From assembly GCA_015179125.1 (NCBI GenBank), contig WHVA01000264.1, positions 62,001-126,000 of the forward strand: a stretch of 64,000 nucleotides of DNA, written 5' to 3'. The notes below the pieces were generated by a model. The model was not told the DNA's origin, did not search any database, and saw only the letters and a program-made list of their open reading frames with translations. Of this stretch, positions 1-8,444 are shown piece by piece. Position 1 is the first letter of the stretch; every line of letters starts with the position of its first letter. The translations under genes were made by a program, and so were the position numbers. Origin of the DNA: Gautieria morchelliformis. Lineage: Eukaryota; Basidiomycota; Agaricomycetes; Gomphales; Gomphaceae.

Positions 1-56
1 GAAGAGCACCTCTACATCGTCTTTGACAGACTGAGGAAGAATCAACTCTTTCTGAG
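1..56 (+). pseudogene. gypsy copy A reverse transcriptase fragment
   Basis: The first 56 bases match copy D positions 20553-20608, just after the YMDDI catalytic motif of reverse transcriptase. The reading frame encodes the start of the thumb region. It stops abruptly at the 5' end (TGTTACG) of a family-B LTR at 57. It is the left stump of the pol gene that resumes at 6026. Confidence 0.85.
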
Positions 57-147
57 TGTTACGTATCGAGATTTCCACTAAGTCGGAACTGGAAAGGACA
101 GCGGCTTCAACTTGTAGGTTGCGCCCCCAATGAACTATCGTCCTAAG

Positions 148-645
148 TGTTGAGGACAGGAATTATAGGCAGTAGGTATGGACTTGTTATTCAAAAGAAT
201 AGACTAGAAATCAATTCACTCTCTCAGTGAATTTAGTGGTCACTCTAAATATATTATACACTACCTAGAAATCAATTCACTACAGAGGATTTCTAGGTCA
301 ATAAATGCAAAGACTACTAGACTAATTTACTTGCCTCTCTCAGTGAATTTAGTGGTCACTGAGAGAGGGGGAAATGTGTTCCACTGCGCATGTACTACTA
401 CCCGGCCCTTTAGCGCCCAAGAGCTCGCGCGTCGAAGTCATTTCAGACTCCGCTGGGTGCAGCCGCTTGTGAAAGTAGGAATAACAAGATGAAATAGAGA
501 GATAAGGAATGAGTGGAAAATTTCGAAAATAACCAGAGAAATGGATGCATAATACAAGAACAATGTGAGAAGAAATTGGAAGGCCACACAACAAATTGGA
601 TATATTATGCTTGATTTTGGTGCAGGAGCATAAATGCACCCAACA
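148..645 (-). repeat. copia C 3' LTR
   Basis: 498-bp direct terminal repeat, downstream relative to the - strand gag-pol gene. It holds two copies of a ctctctcagtgaatttagtgg motif (near 220 and 336) and a hairpin with perfect 13-bp arms at 334-346 and 356-368. Short ORFs within it are not genes. Confidence 0.95.
334..368. other. Perfect 13-bp hairpin in copia C LTR
   Basis: Arms 334-346 (CCTCTCTCAGTGA) and 356-368 (TCACTGAGAGAGG) are exact reverse complements around a 9-nt loop. The same structure is in the other LTR at about 5095-5129. Its role is unknown; it could act in the RNA (termination, polyadenylation or packaging) or as a protein-binding palindrome. Confidence 0.8.
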
Positions 646-657
646 CGCCCCCTCAAG
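646..657 (-). other. copia C polypurine tract
   Basis: On the - strand the bases next to the 3' LTR read GAGGGGGCG. A purine run directly abutting the 3' LTR is the expected primer site for plus-strand DNA synthesis. Confidence 0.7.
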
Positions 658-658
658 C

Positions 659-3600
659 TTAATATATTCCGATTTGCTCGTTGAGAATCTTCACTCTAGG
701 ACTAGGAAGTCCTTTAGTGAGGATATCTGCCAACATTTGTTCGGTTGGCAAATAAACGAGCTTGGCTTGTTGATTTTTGATTATATCTCGAAGGAAATAT
801 AATCGGATGTCAAAATGCTTGGTTCTCGTGTGTTGTTGGGTGCCATACGTGATGGCAATGGCTGATTGATTGTCTGAATAAACTTGGATGGGTCTGTTCA
901 GTGGTTGGAATATTTCAGAAATAAAATGGCGCATCCAAAGAGCCTCTTTGCCCGCATGGGTCAGGGCGACGAATTCGGCTTCAGTTGATGAGAGGGCTAC
1001 TATCGACTGTTTCTGGCAACTCCATGAAACAGTGCCTCCATCAATCTGAAATAAGTATGCCGAATACGAACGCCTATGACTCTGTGAACCCCAATCCGCA
1101 TCTGAATACCCCATCAAGCCGTCTTGATTTCTTCCAAGTGTGAGTTTGTAATGCTTCGTGCCTTTCAAATATTTGAAGACACGTTTGACTGCATTCCAGT
1201 GTGTGCCACCTGGATTTTCAAGGAATTGCGAGAGTAATGACACCGCAAATGCAATGTCAGGTCGAGTGGCTACAGCCGCCCACATCAGTGATCCTATAGC
1301 TTGCCTGTATGGAAACTTCGACATGGCTTTCTTGCCTCTCTCTGTAGAAGGACATTGGTCTTTAGATAATTTTACGGCTGGATCAAGAGGCGTAGCATAA
1401 GTCTTCGCATCTTCGAGATTAAATTTTTTGATGATCTTCTCGATGTATGCAGGTTGTGAAATTGCAATGGTCTTCTTCTGCCAGTCTCTTTCGATTTTGA
1501 GATTCAATAGCCAATGAATCTCGCCTAGATCTTTCATACTGAAGACCTGAGCAAGATCTCGTTTGACTTCGTCCAGGACTGACTGATTCTCAGCTGTGAT
1601 GGTAAGGTCGTCCACAGCTGTTGCAATGATCACATGCCCCTTTCCGCCACGTCTATAAAATACAGCCCCGTCTGTGGCTGACGTAGTGAATCCTAACTTG
1701 TGGAATTCACCACTTAGACGTTTGTACCATTCTCTTCCAGATTGCTTGAGGCCGTAGAGTGCTTTCTTCAAAAGTAGCACTTCGCCTTTGTCTCCTGACT
1801 CATATCCATACGGCTGCTTCATGTAAATAGGTTCGGGCAACGTAGCATTGAGGTATGCATAGTCCACGTCCATTTGATGGATAGGCCAGTCATTCCTAGC
1901 AGCAATGGCGCATATGATCCGTAGGGAGGATAACCGAGCAACAGGTGAGTATGTCTCATCATAGTCGACTCCAAACTTCTGTGTGAAGCCTTGGGCGACC
2001 ATTCTCGATTTAGGCATTATTGGTTTCCCTTCTGGGTTACGCTTCCAAAGGTAGACCCATTTATTACCGACAATATTGGCTCCAGGAGGTGGTTTAGCTC
2101 GTTCCCACACTCCCTTGTCGATTAGGGCCTCATACTCTTTGTCCATTGATTTCTTCCATATAGGATTATTCAGAGCTTCGTCTGCATTGCTAGGTTCAAT
2201 TTGACTCAAATCCGGCGCCTTGTTATTGTTTTGACCGTCGGTTAGAAACGCACTGATGGCACACTCATAGCTACTGATGCCATCAATCTCGGAGGATAAT
2301 TCTTGGTCGAATAAAACTTCTTTATGGTCCTCAACGTCCTCGTAAGCTAGCGTAGTCATATGTGCGCCAGCTTGTCTCTGGGTTTGAGATCTTGTTACGG
2401 GACCTGATGGGGCCGGCTGCACTTGTTGTTGACGGATCCTTTCGCTTCTCCTTATCGGTTCAGCTTCTCTAGGTCTGTCATCAACTCCCTGAATAGGTTG
2501 CAGCTTTTCAAGATATTCCTCTGGTGCATTTTCATCAATTTCTTCGATCTTTGCCTCTTCGCTGACTAAGCGACCGGGCACAGGCACTGATGCCGGAATG
2601 GCCTTCTTCTCCTCTCTAGACGTAGGTAGCTTGGATTCCTCAATAGAAATGATTGGGACCTTTCCCTTCTTCATCTCTGAATCAAACACAACATTCCGCT
2701 CGACAGAAACTTTGTGCGAGTCAGGCCAATAAATATAATGACCATGGCTCTGCGCAGAAATTCCTATCCACCGAGCTCTCTTGGCACGAGCTTCCAATTT
2801 ATCTCCCTGAGTGATTTTAACGTAAATTTCAGTTCCCCACGCGTGAATGTCTTTGAGATTCGGTTTTTCATGGTGAATCATCTCGTAGGGTGTTTTATCT
2901 GGTAGAGCTCTTGTATGCGTCCTGTTCCTAAGATAATTGGCATGCTGTATCGCATAGCCCCATAATATCTTAGGAAGGCCTGATTCTAGCAGCATGGCAC
3001 GAGTTCTCTCAGTGAGAGTTCGGTTCAGGCGTTCCGCAACACCATTAGACTCTGGTGTGTCGTGTACCGTCAACTGATGCTTCGTGCCTTGTTTGGCTAG
3101 ATGCTGTTCGAATTCAGAGCTCGTATACTCGCCCCCTCGATCAGAAACAAGTGCCTTGATGTGTACATTTCTCTGTCGAAGCATTAAAGCCTCATAGAGC
3201 TTGTACTTTGAGAATGCTTCTGATTTGTTCGCCATGAGATAGATCACCGATTCTCTTGAGTAATCATCGATAAAGGAGACATAATATGACTTCTTATCGA
3301 TTGTGAGGTGCCTTGCAGGTCCCCAGACATCAGAATAAATTCTGTCACCGAATTTTGATGTTCGGTCTCTGGGTTCTCGAGGAAGAGGTTTGCGTGCAAT
3401 CCTGGCCTGAATACACGCATCGCAGACAATTCTATCGCCTGTGGAGCTCAGTTCAATGCCCAATATCATGCCATGATTTAATAGATGTTGTAGGGACTTC
3501 TGCGAGATGTGCCCCATCTTTTGATGAATTTCCATGGCAGATAAACACATATGGGCTTGAGCACTTGGTGACTGGAGGTCTAGTCGATATAAACCATTGA

Positions 3601-4903
3601 CCTTCGGTGCTTGCATCAATACCTTTCCAGTAGCGTTAGATATTGTGCATTTCTGGCCACCGAGTCGAATGTCGTAGCCAGCATCATCGCACCGACCGAT
3701 CGAGACGAGGGTAGCAGCAATTTTTGGAGCATAATATGTATCTTGCAACGTGACTTCTACTGTTCTATCTCCAACCTTGTTGGATAATACGAGCAGTCCT
3801 GAGCCGAAGGCATCAAAGGTACCTTTGTTGGCTGCTCGGATAGTCCTCGGCTGTGAGAATTGACAGTAGTTCCTCAATAAATTTTTGTGAGGAGTCATAT
3901 GCGATGTCGTTCCGGTGTCGAGTATGACTATAACTCCTGAGGATGTGCTCAAATTGAAATTAGAGCACTCGTCGAAATTGGTGAAGGCAAGATGCCCATC
4001 ACCACTTTCCTCAGAAGTAGACTCTTCTTCGGCAACATTCGCTTTTGCTTTACCCTTCTTCTTCTTCTTGCCTTTGGCTTTCTTCTTCTGACGTGGTCCT
4101 TGACCTTCTTTACCACCTCCTTTAGCCCAGCAATTTTCGATGGAATGTCCAGGCTTTTTGCAGTTGGTGCATACATGCGCCTTCTGCCCCTTCTGGTCCT
4201 TCTTAGTAGATGAACCAATAAACACCTGCTCTTCTTGCGGGAGTGTTTTCTTCCTGTCATACTGAGCCTTTAGTACCCTAATAATATTATCAGGGACCAA
4301 TGGCATCCCGCATTCTTCAAGCGAAGTTGTAAGGGCATTCATGACTGCCTCATAGGATGGTGGAAGTGACGCAAGGATTATGTCCATGAATTCTTCTTCA
4401 GAAACTCTAGCTCCCATCTCATTAAGACGAGCATATAGGTCTTGGGCCTTGTCCAAATGATCTCTCAAGTCTCCATCCTCAGGACATCTCATACTGCGGA
4501 GTTGTCTCTGCAGGCTGGTGAGGACCATCTTGGGCTTTTTGGTCATCTCATTGACCAATGCATCCCAAGTCTCTTTTGCTGTCTTCTGCTTCTGTAGCAT
4601 CAGGGCTAATGACTCTGACACTGAGACGATGATTTGGGTCTTGGCTTGTCCTTCTCTAGCAAGGTATCTCTCCAGCTTCTCCTCAGCCTTATCCATCTGA
4701 GTTTCCTCAGCTTCTGTAAGAATATGGCCTGGGGGCATAACTGGAGGATCAGGAGGTCTAGTGACTCTCCCTTCAACATGCTTGAGCAGATTTTTGGACT
4801 CGAAATAGCTGATGAGAGTGGCTCGCCACAATGGCCAATTACTTCCATCAGTAGCAAGCTTCTCAACACCCAATAGCTTCTCAGAAGTGTCTCCGGGGCC
4901 CAT
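659..4903 (-). CDS. copia C gag-pol polyprotein, intact
   Basis: A single 1414-residue ORF holds every domain of a Ty1/copia polyprotein in order. Gag comes first, with a CX2CX4HX4C zinc knuckle near residues 244-257 and a lysine-rich stretch after it. The aspartic protease has its DTGTTSH active site near 328. The GAG-pre-integrase zinc region (HX3H...CX2C) and the integrase core follow, with the first catalytic Asp near 528, an NGVAER motif near 622, and a second catalytic Asp in between. Reverse transcriptase has AVDDL near 1095, where YVDDL is usual. RNase H has YSDADWG near 1267 and STEAEF near 1307. There is no frameshift between gag and pol, as in many copia elements. The start is the only ATG that clears the LTR. 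It should give Gag particles plus the enzymes for reverse transcription and integration. Confidence 0.95.
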   Translation of the reverse strand: MGPGDTSEKLLGVEKLATDGSNWPLWRATLISYFESKNLLKHVEGRVTRPPDPPVMPPGHILTEAEETQMDKAEEKLERYLAREGQAKTQIIVSVSESLALMLQKQKTAKETWDALVNEMTKKPKMVLTSLQRQLRSMRCPEDGDLRDHLDKAQDLYARLNEMGARVSEEEFMDIILASLPPSYEAVMNALTTSLEECGMPLVPDNIIRVLKAQYDRKKTLPQEEQVFIGSSTKKDQKGQKAHVCTNCKKPGHSIENCWAKGGGKEGQGPRQKKKAKGKKKKKGKAKANVAEEESTSEESGDGHLAFTNFDECSNFNLSTSSGVIVILDTGTTSHMTPHKNLLRNYCQFSQPRTIRAANKGTFDAFGSGLLVLSNKVGDRTVEVTLQDTYYAPKIAATLVSIGRCDDAGYDIRLGGQKCTISNATGKVLMQAPKVNGLYRLDLQSPSAQAHMCLSAMEIHQKMGHISQKSLQHLLNHGMILGIELSSTGDRIVCDACIQARIARKPLPREPRDRTSKFGDRIYSDVWGPARHLTIDKKSYYVSFIDDYSRESVIYLMANKSEAFSKYKLYEALMLRQRNVHIKALVSDRGGEYTSSEFEQHLAKQGTKHQLTVHDTPESNGVAERLNRTLTERTRAMLLESGLPKILWGYAIQHANYLRNRTHTRALPDKTPYEMIHHEKPNLKDIHAWGTEIYVKITQGDKLEARAKRARWIGISAQSHGHYIYWPDSHKVSVERNVVFDSEMKKGKVPIISIEESKLPTSREEKKAIPASVPVPGRLVSEEAKIEEIDENAPEEYLEKLQPIQGVDDRPREAEPIRRSERIRQQQVQPAPSGPVTRSQTQRQAGAHMTTLAYEDVEDHKEVLFDQELSSEIDGISSYECAISAFLTDGQNNNKAPDLSQIEPSNADEALNNPIWKKSMDKEYEALIDKGVWERAKPPPGANIVGNKWVYLWKRNPEGKPIMPKSRMVAQGFTQKFGVDYDETYSPVARLSSLRIICAIAARNDWPIHQMDVDYAYLNATLPEPIYMKQPYGYESGDKGEVLLLKKALYGLKQSGREWYKRLSGEFHKLGFTTSATDGAVFYRRGGKGHVIIATAVDDLTITAENQSVLDEVKRDLAQVFSMKDLGEIHWLLNLKIERDWQKKTIAISQPAYIEKIIKKFNLEDAKTYATPLDPAVKLSKDQCPSTERGKKAMSKFPYRQAIGSLMWAAVATRPDIAFAVSLLSQFLENPGGTHWNAVKRVFKYLKGTKHYKLTLGRNQDGLMGYSDADWGSQSHRRSYSAYLFQIDGGTVSWSCQKQSIVALSSTEAEFVALTHAGKEALWMRHFISEIFQPLNRPIQVYSDNQSAIAITYGTQQHTRTKHFDIRLYFLRDIIKNQQAKLVYLPTEQMLADILTKGLPSPRVKILNEQIGIY

Positions 4904-4908
4904 AACCC
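4896..4908 (-). other. copia C primer binding site (half tRNA-iMet type)
   Basis: The - strand sequence immediately after the 5' LTR is GGGTTATGGGCCC. It is complementary to the anticodon stem-loop of initiator tRNA-Met rather than to a tRNA 3' end. This is the priming arrangement known for Drosophila copia and yeast Ty5. The site overlaps the first codons of gag-pol, because the ATG lies only 5 nt from the LTR. Confidence 0.75.
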
Positions 4909-5406
4909 TGTTGAGGACAGGAATTATAGGCAGTAGGTATGGACTTGTTATTCAAAAGAATAGACTAGAAATCAATTCACTCTCTCAGTGAATTTAGTGG
5001 TCACTCTAAATATATTATACACTACCTAGAAATCAATTCACTACAGAGGATTTCTAGGTCAATAAATGCAAAGACTACTAGACTAATTTACTTGCCTCTC
5101 TCAGTGAATTTAGTGGTCACTGAGAGAGGGGGAAATGTGTTCCACTGCGCATGTACTACTACCCGGCCCTTTAGCGCCCAAGAGCTCGCGCGTTGAAGTC
5201 ATTTCAGACTCCGCTGGGTGCAGCCGCTTGTGAAAGTAGGAATAACAAGATGAAATAGAGAGATAAGGAATGAGTGGAAAATTTCGAAAATAACCAGAGA
5301 AATGGATGCATAATACAAGAACAATGTGAGAAGAAATTGGAAGGCCACACAACAAATTGGATATATTATGCTTGATTTTGGTGCAGGAGCATAAATGCAC
5401 CCAACA
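4909..5406 (-). repeat. copia C 5' LTR
   Basis: 498-bp terminal repeat upstream of gag-pol on the - strand. It should carry the promoter and the start of the genomic RNA. It is identical to the 3' LTR except for one CpG transition. Confidence 0.95.
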
Positions 5407-5890
5407 CTAAGTATTTCAGAACTTAGTCGGAAGTCGGAAAGTACTGAACCAGAGGTTTGGTCGGAACTTGAGGCGGAAGGTGGAAAGCGGAGAGAGACTG
5501 AGATCTTGCTAGACTCGCTGTGCTAAGAACAGGAGATGGAGCGAAGGAAATCAAGTATCGAAGGCGATTATCTGATTGCAGAATAACAGACATACATGAG
5601 GGGGGTTTTATACAAAGAGCTGAGACAACAGGTAATGATATGGTACTAAGCAAATTCCGGGGGAAGCGGAAGTCGAGTAGACAATGCGTGGGAACTAACT
5701 AATTGGGAACAATGGGACTACAAGGGGGGTTCAGGGTAAGGTAGAACAATGGCAAAGAACAAGGGGTCGGGAAAACATATCTGACAACGAACTACAAGGG
5801 TGACCGGATATATGGTCTTGATGGACGGTGATGTGGGTCCGGTTGGTCCGAGTAATAGAGTTGAAAGAACAAGGGAAATGTACAAGGGGC

Positions 5891-5985
5891 GGAATGTCGG
5901 AAATATCGGAGGGGCGGAATGTGTTGCGGAAATATCGGAGGGGCGGAATGTGTTGCGGAAATATCGGAGGGGCGGAAGGTGTTGC
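5891..5985 (+). repeat. 29-bp tandem repeat inside family-B LTR
   Basis: Two exact 29-bp units (5916-5944 and 5945-5973) are flanked by partial units on both sides. The core is a cggaaatatcggagg motif. The family-B LTR at 39184-39837 has a single equivalent unit, so the array expanded in this copy. Confidence 0.85.
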
Positions 5986-6144
5986 GGAACTGAGGGTCGG
6001 AAGTCGGAAATGAACGGTCGTAACACTAGCACACTACATGCCGGATGTTGGCGCATATACCACCCCACTATCGGGCTGTGCGCGTAATAACCGTCCATCG
6101 AATGGACACCACTACTCAACAAATGCTGGCAAAGCATTAAGGCG

Positions 6145-8304
6145 TTGGCCTGTAAGGCCCCGATCCTGTGTCCAGTAGACGCAAGGTGCCCAGAGCCAAT
6201 CTGGGTGATCACCGACGGATCAAAAGCCGGCGTCGGTGCGGTCTACGGCCAAGGTCCTGACTGGAAAACTTGTCGACCAGCCGGCTTCTTGTCAAAGAAG
6301 TTCAGCGTTGCTCAGCAACACTACCGGACTCACAAGCACGAGACGATCGCGGTGCTCGAGGCTCTCATGAAATGGGAGGACAAACTGCTGGGGCGAAGGT
6401 TCACCCTTGTCACAGACCACAAAGGGCTCGAGTACTTCGAGACCCAGAAGAGCCTATCTGACCGCCAGGTCAGATGGTGGGAGTTTCTCTCCCGGTTCAA
6501 TTTCAACACCGTTCATGTTGACGGTATAGAGAACAAGGTAGTGGACTGCCTGTCGCGCTACTACGAGAGCAACACGAGTGATGACAATCACCCGGACCAT
6601 GTCTTCGTGAACGCGGATGCACATTTAGACCCGGACGGTGAGTTATTGCCCACCGACCGATATGTCGAGTTGCGAACAGCGGCGACAAGACGCTCTAAAC
6701 GCCTCGCTGAGAAGACAGAGGTGAGAATAACGGAAGCCGCCGCATTAAATGAGGGCTCACCAGAGCCCGCGAACGTCGCTGTGTCCCGCGATGACGACGA
6801 TGATGTCAGAGCCATTGCCGCAGGAAATGACAGTGCGCCCCTGCGCCGGGTCGTCGAGCAAGGCGTAGACCTGTCTAAGGTCCTACGAGATGCATACCAC
6901 AGGGACACCATGTTCACAAACATCATGGTGCACCCGGACGCGCACCCGAAATTTGGGATCCGGGACGGGCTGATCTGGACTAGGGGAAGGAGGCTGATCG
7001 AAATTATCATCGATCGGGCACATCAGATAGTCGGCCACTACGGCCATCTGAAGACTTTGAACTACGTTCGAAGAGCATATTGGTGGCCGGGCATGAGCCC
7101 AGACATAGAAGCGTTCTGCACATCGTGTGCGAGGTGTCAGATGACGAAAACCGGGCCACAACGGCCCAAAGGCCTACTACACAGCCTACCCATTCCGGAT
7201 AGGCCGTGGCAGTCGATTGGCATCGACTTCATGGGGCCCCTGCCCAAATCCAACGACTGTGACTACCTGATGGTAGTCATCGACCGACTAACGTCACTCG
7301 TACACCTCGTACCAACCACGATGAGCGTGTCAGCCAAGGGAGTAGCCTGGCTGTTTCTGAAGGAGGTCATCCGACTCCACGGAGTTCCCGACTCCATCGT
7401 CTCGGACAGAGACTTGAAGTTCACGTCGATCTTCTGGTGTGAACTACAGCGACTCATGGGGACTAAGCTCCTCATGTCAACTGCCTTCCATCCCCAAACG
7501 GATGGAGCAACTGAGCGGGCAAACCGCTCGATCGGCCAGATATTGCGCGCGGTCGTCAGAGACAATCAGAAGGATTGGGCACTGAAATGCCCAATGGTTG
7601 AGGTCGCCCTCAACAGCAACGTCAGCACAACCACAGGGTTCGCACCTTTTGAGCTGAACCATGGCTATATGCTGCGGATAGACCTCCCCATAGCCGTGGA
7701 CACCCCGTTCAAGGGGGTAGCCCGGTTCGCACATCAGGCAAAATGGAACCTGATGGCAGCACACGATGCAATCATAGAGCATCGAGTGACGCAAACGTTT
7801 CACGCAAATAAGAAACATATGGCGAGCGACAGGTACGCGGCCAACGACCGCGTCTACCTTTCGACACAAAACCTAACTCTCCCGAAAGGAAGAGCCAGAA
7901 AGCTAGTCCCGCGATACATCGGACTGTACCGCATCGTCGAGGCTCACAACGACGCCTCGACGGTGACCCTCGATCTTCCCGACGAACTGAAAAGCTGTCG
8001 CATTTCACCGGTCTTCCATTCCAGCCTCGTACGGCGATACGAGGCTAACAACAACGAATTGTTTCCTCGTCGTGAGGCTAAGTCATTTTATGACTTCGGA
8101 GCAAATGACGACAAGGAGTGGCTCGTCGACGAGATTATCGCACATCGATGGATAAACTCGACGGACCTGGAGTTCCAGATCCGTTGGACCCTAGGCGACG
8201 TGACATGGGAACCCATGTCGTCCTGCAAGGACCTTGAAGCCCTAGATAGCTATCTAGAGCTTCGGGGGGTGGGCAAGCCATGCGACCTCCCCAGACGCCG
8301 CTAG
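6145..8304 (+). CDS. gypsy copy A pol: RNase H, integrase, chromodomain
   Basis: Open for 719 codons. RNase H occupies about residues 18-140 (ITDGSKAG, TDHKGLEYF). The integrase HHCC zinc region spans about 292-331, ending in CARCQM. The catalytic core has Asp in GIDFMGP (about 360), Asp in SDRDLKF (about 420) and Glu in DGATERANRS (about 455). A chromodomain is at about 658-708 (WLVDEIIAHRW...TWEPMSSCKDLEALDSYL), which marks a chromovirus. The frame is intact where copy D has two stops and a frameshift. Upstream, 6026-6144 is the RT/RNase H connection with a 1-nt loss near 6096 relative to D. Without gag and RT this copy is not autonomous. The first Met shown is internal to pol, not a true start. 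Confidence 0.9.
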   Translation: MACKAPILCPVDARCPEPIWVITDGSKAGVGAVYGQGPDWKTCRPAGFLSKKFSVAQQHYRTHKHETIAVLEALMKWEDKLLGRRFTLVTDHKGLEYFETQKSLSDRQVRWWEFLSRFNFNTVHVDGIENKVVDCLSRYYESNTSDDNHPDHVFVNADAHLDPDGELLPTDRYVELRTAATRRSKRLAEKTEVRITEAAALNEGSPEPANVAVSRDDDDDVRAIAAGNDSAPLRRVVEQGVDLSKVLRDAYHRDTMFTNIMVHPDAHPKFGIRDGLIWTRGRRLIEIIIDRAHQIVGHYGHLKTLNYVRRAYWWPGMSPDIEAFCTSCARCQMTKTGPQRPKGLLHSLPIPDRPWQSIGIDFMGPLPKSNDCDYLMVVIDRLTSLVHLVPTTMSVSAKGVAWLFLKEVIRLHGVPDSIVSDRDLKFTSIFWCELQRLMGTKLLMSTAFHPQTDGATERANRSIGQILRAVVRDNQKDWALKCPMVEVALNSNVSTTTGFAPFELNHGYMLRIDLPIAVDTPFKGVARFAHQAKWNLMAAHDAIIEHRVTQTFHANKKHMASDRYAANDRVYLSTQNLTLPKGRARKLVPRYIGLYRIVEAHNDASTVTLDLPDELKSCRISPVFHSSLVRRYEANNNELFPRREAKSFYDFGANDDKEWLVDEIIAHRWINSTDLEFQIRWTLGDVTWEPMSSCKDLEALDSYLELRGVGKPCDLPRRR

Positions 8305-8444
8305 ATGTGTCTGTCACGTGCAGACCACGTGACGCGCCAGCCACGGCACGGTTAAATTTTCACCTCGGATCTTTCCGAGGGTGCATCGCTTCTTGGAAGC
8401 TAACCACTATCATCCCCACGAAGATGATGCCCCCTAAAGATGGG

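Larger units (their letters stand above)
148..5406 (-). mobile_element. Complete Ty1/copia retrotransposon (copia C)
   Basis: Two 498-bp LTRs (148-645 and 4909-5406) flank one uninterrupted gag-pol ORF on the - strand. I find a single mismatch between the LTRs (C in one, T in the other, at a CpG). The 5-bp duplication CTAAG is at 143-147 and 5407-5411. LTR ends are TG...CA. The near-identical LTRs and the open ORF point to a very recent and possibly still active element. It inserted into a family-B solo LTR that already lay inside gypsy copy A, so it is the youngest layer here. Confidence 0.96.
57..6025 (+). repeat. Family-B gypsy solo LTR, split by copia C
   Basis: Bases 57-147 plus 5412-6025 together match the LTR at 39184-39837. 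They begin TGTTACG and end CGTAACA. The LTR is about 705 bp, longer than the other copy (654 bp) because of a 29-bp repeat expansion near its 3' end. No internal region is attached, so it is a solo LTR. The flanks (ctgag on the left, ctagc on the right) are not a duplication, and 163 bp of the host gypsy are absent. Copia C sits inside it between CTAAG duplications. Confidence 0.88.

Noticed and set aside
349-639. 96-codon - strand ORF, repeated at 5110-5400
   Set aside because: It lies wholly inside the copia C LTRs; its duplication reflects the LTR pair, not a gene.
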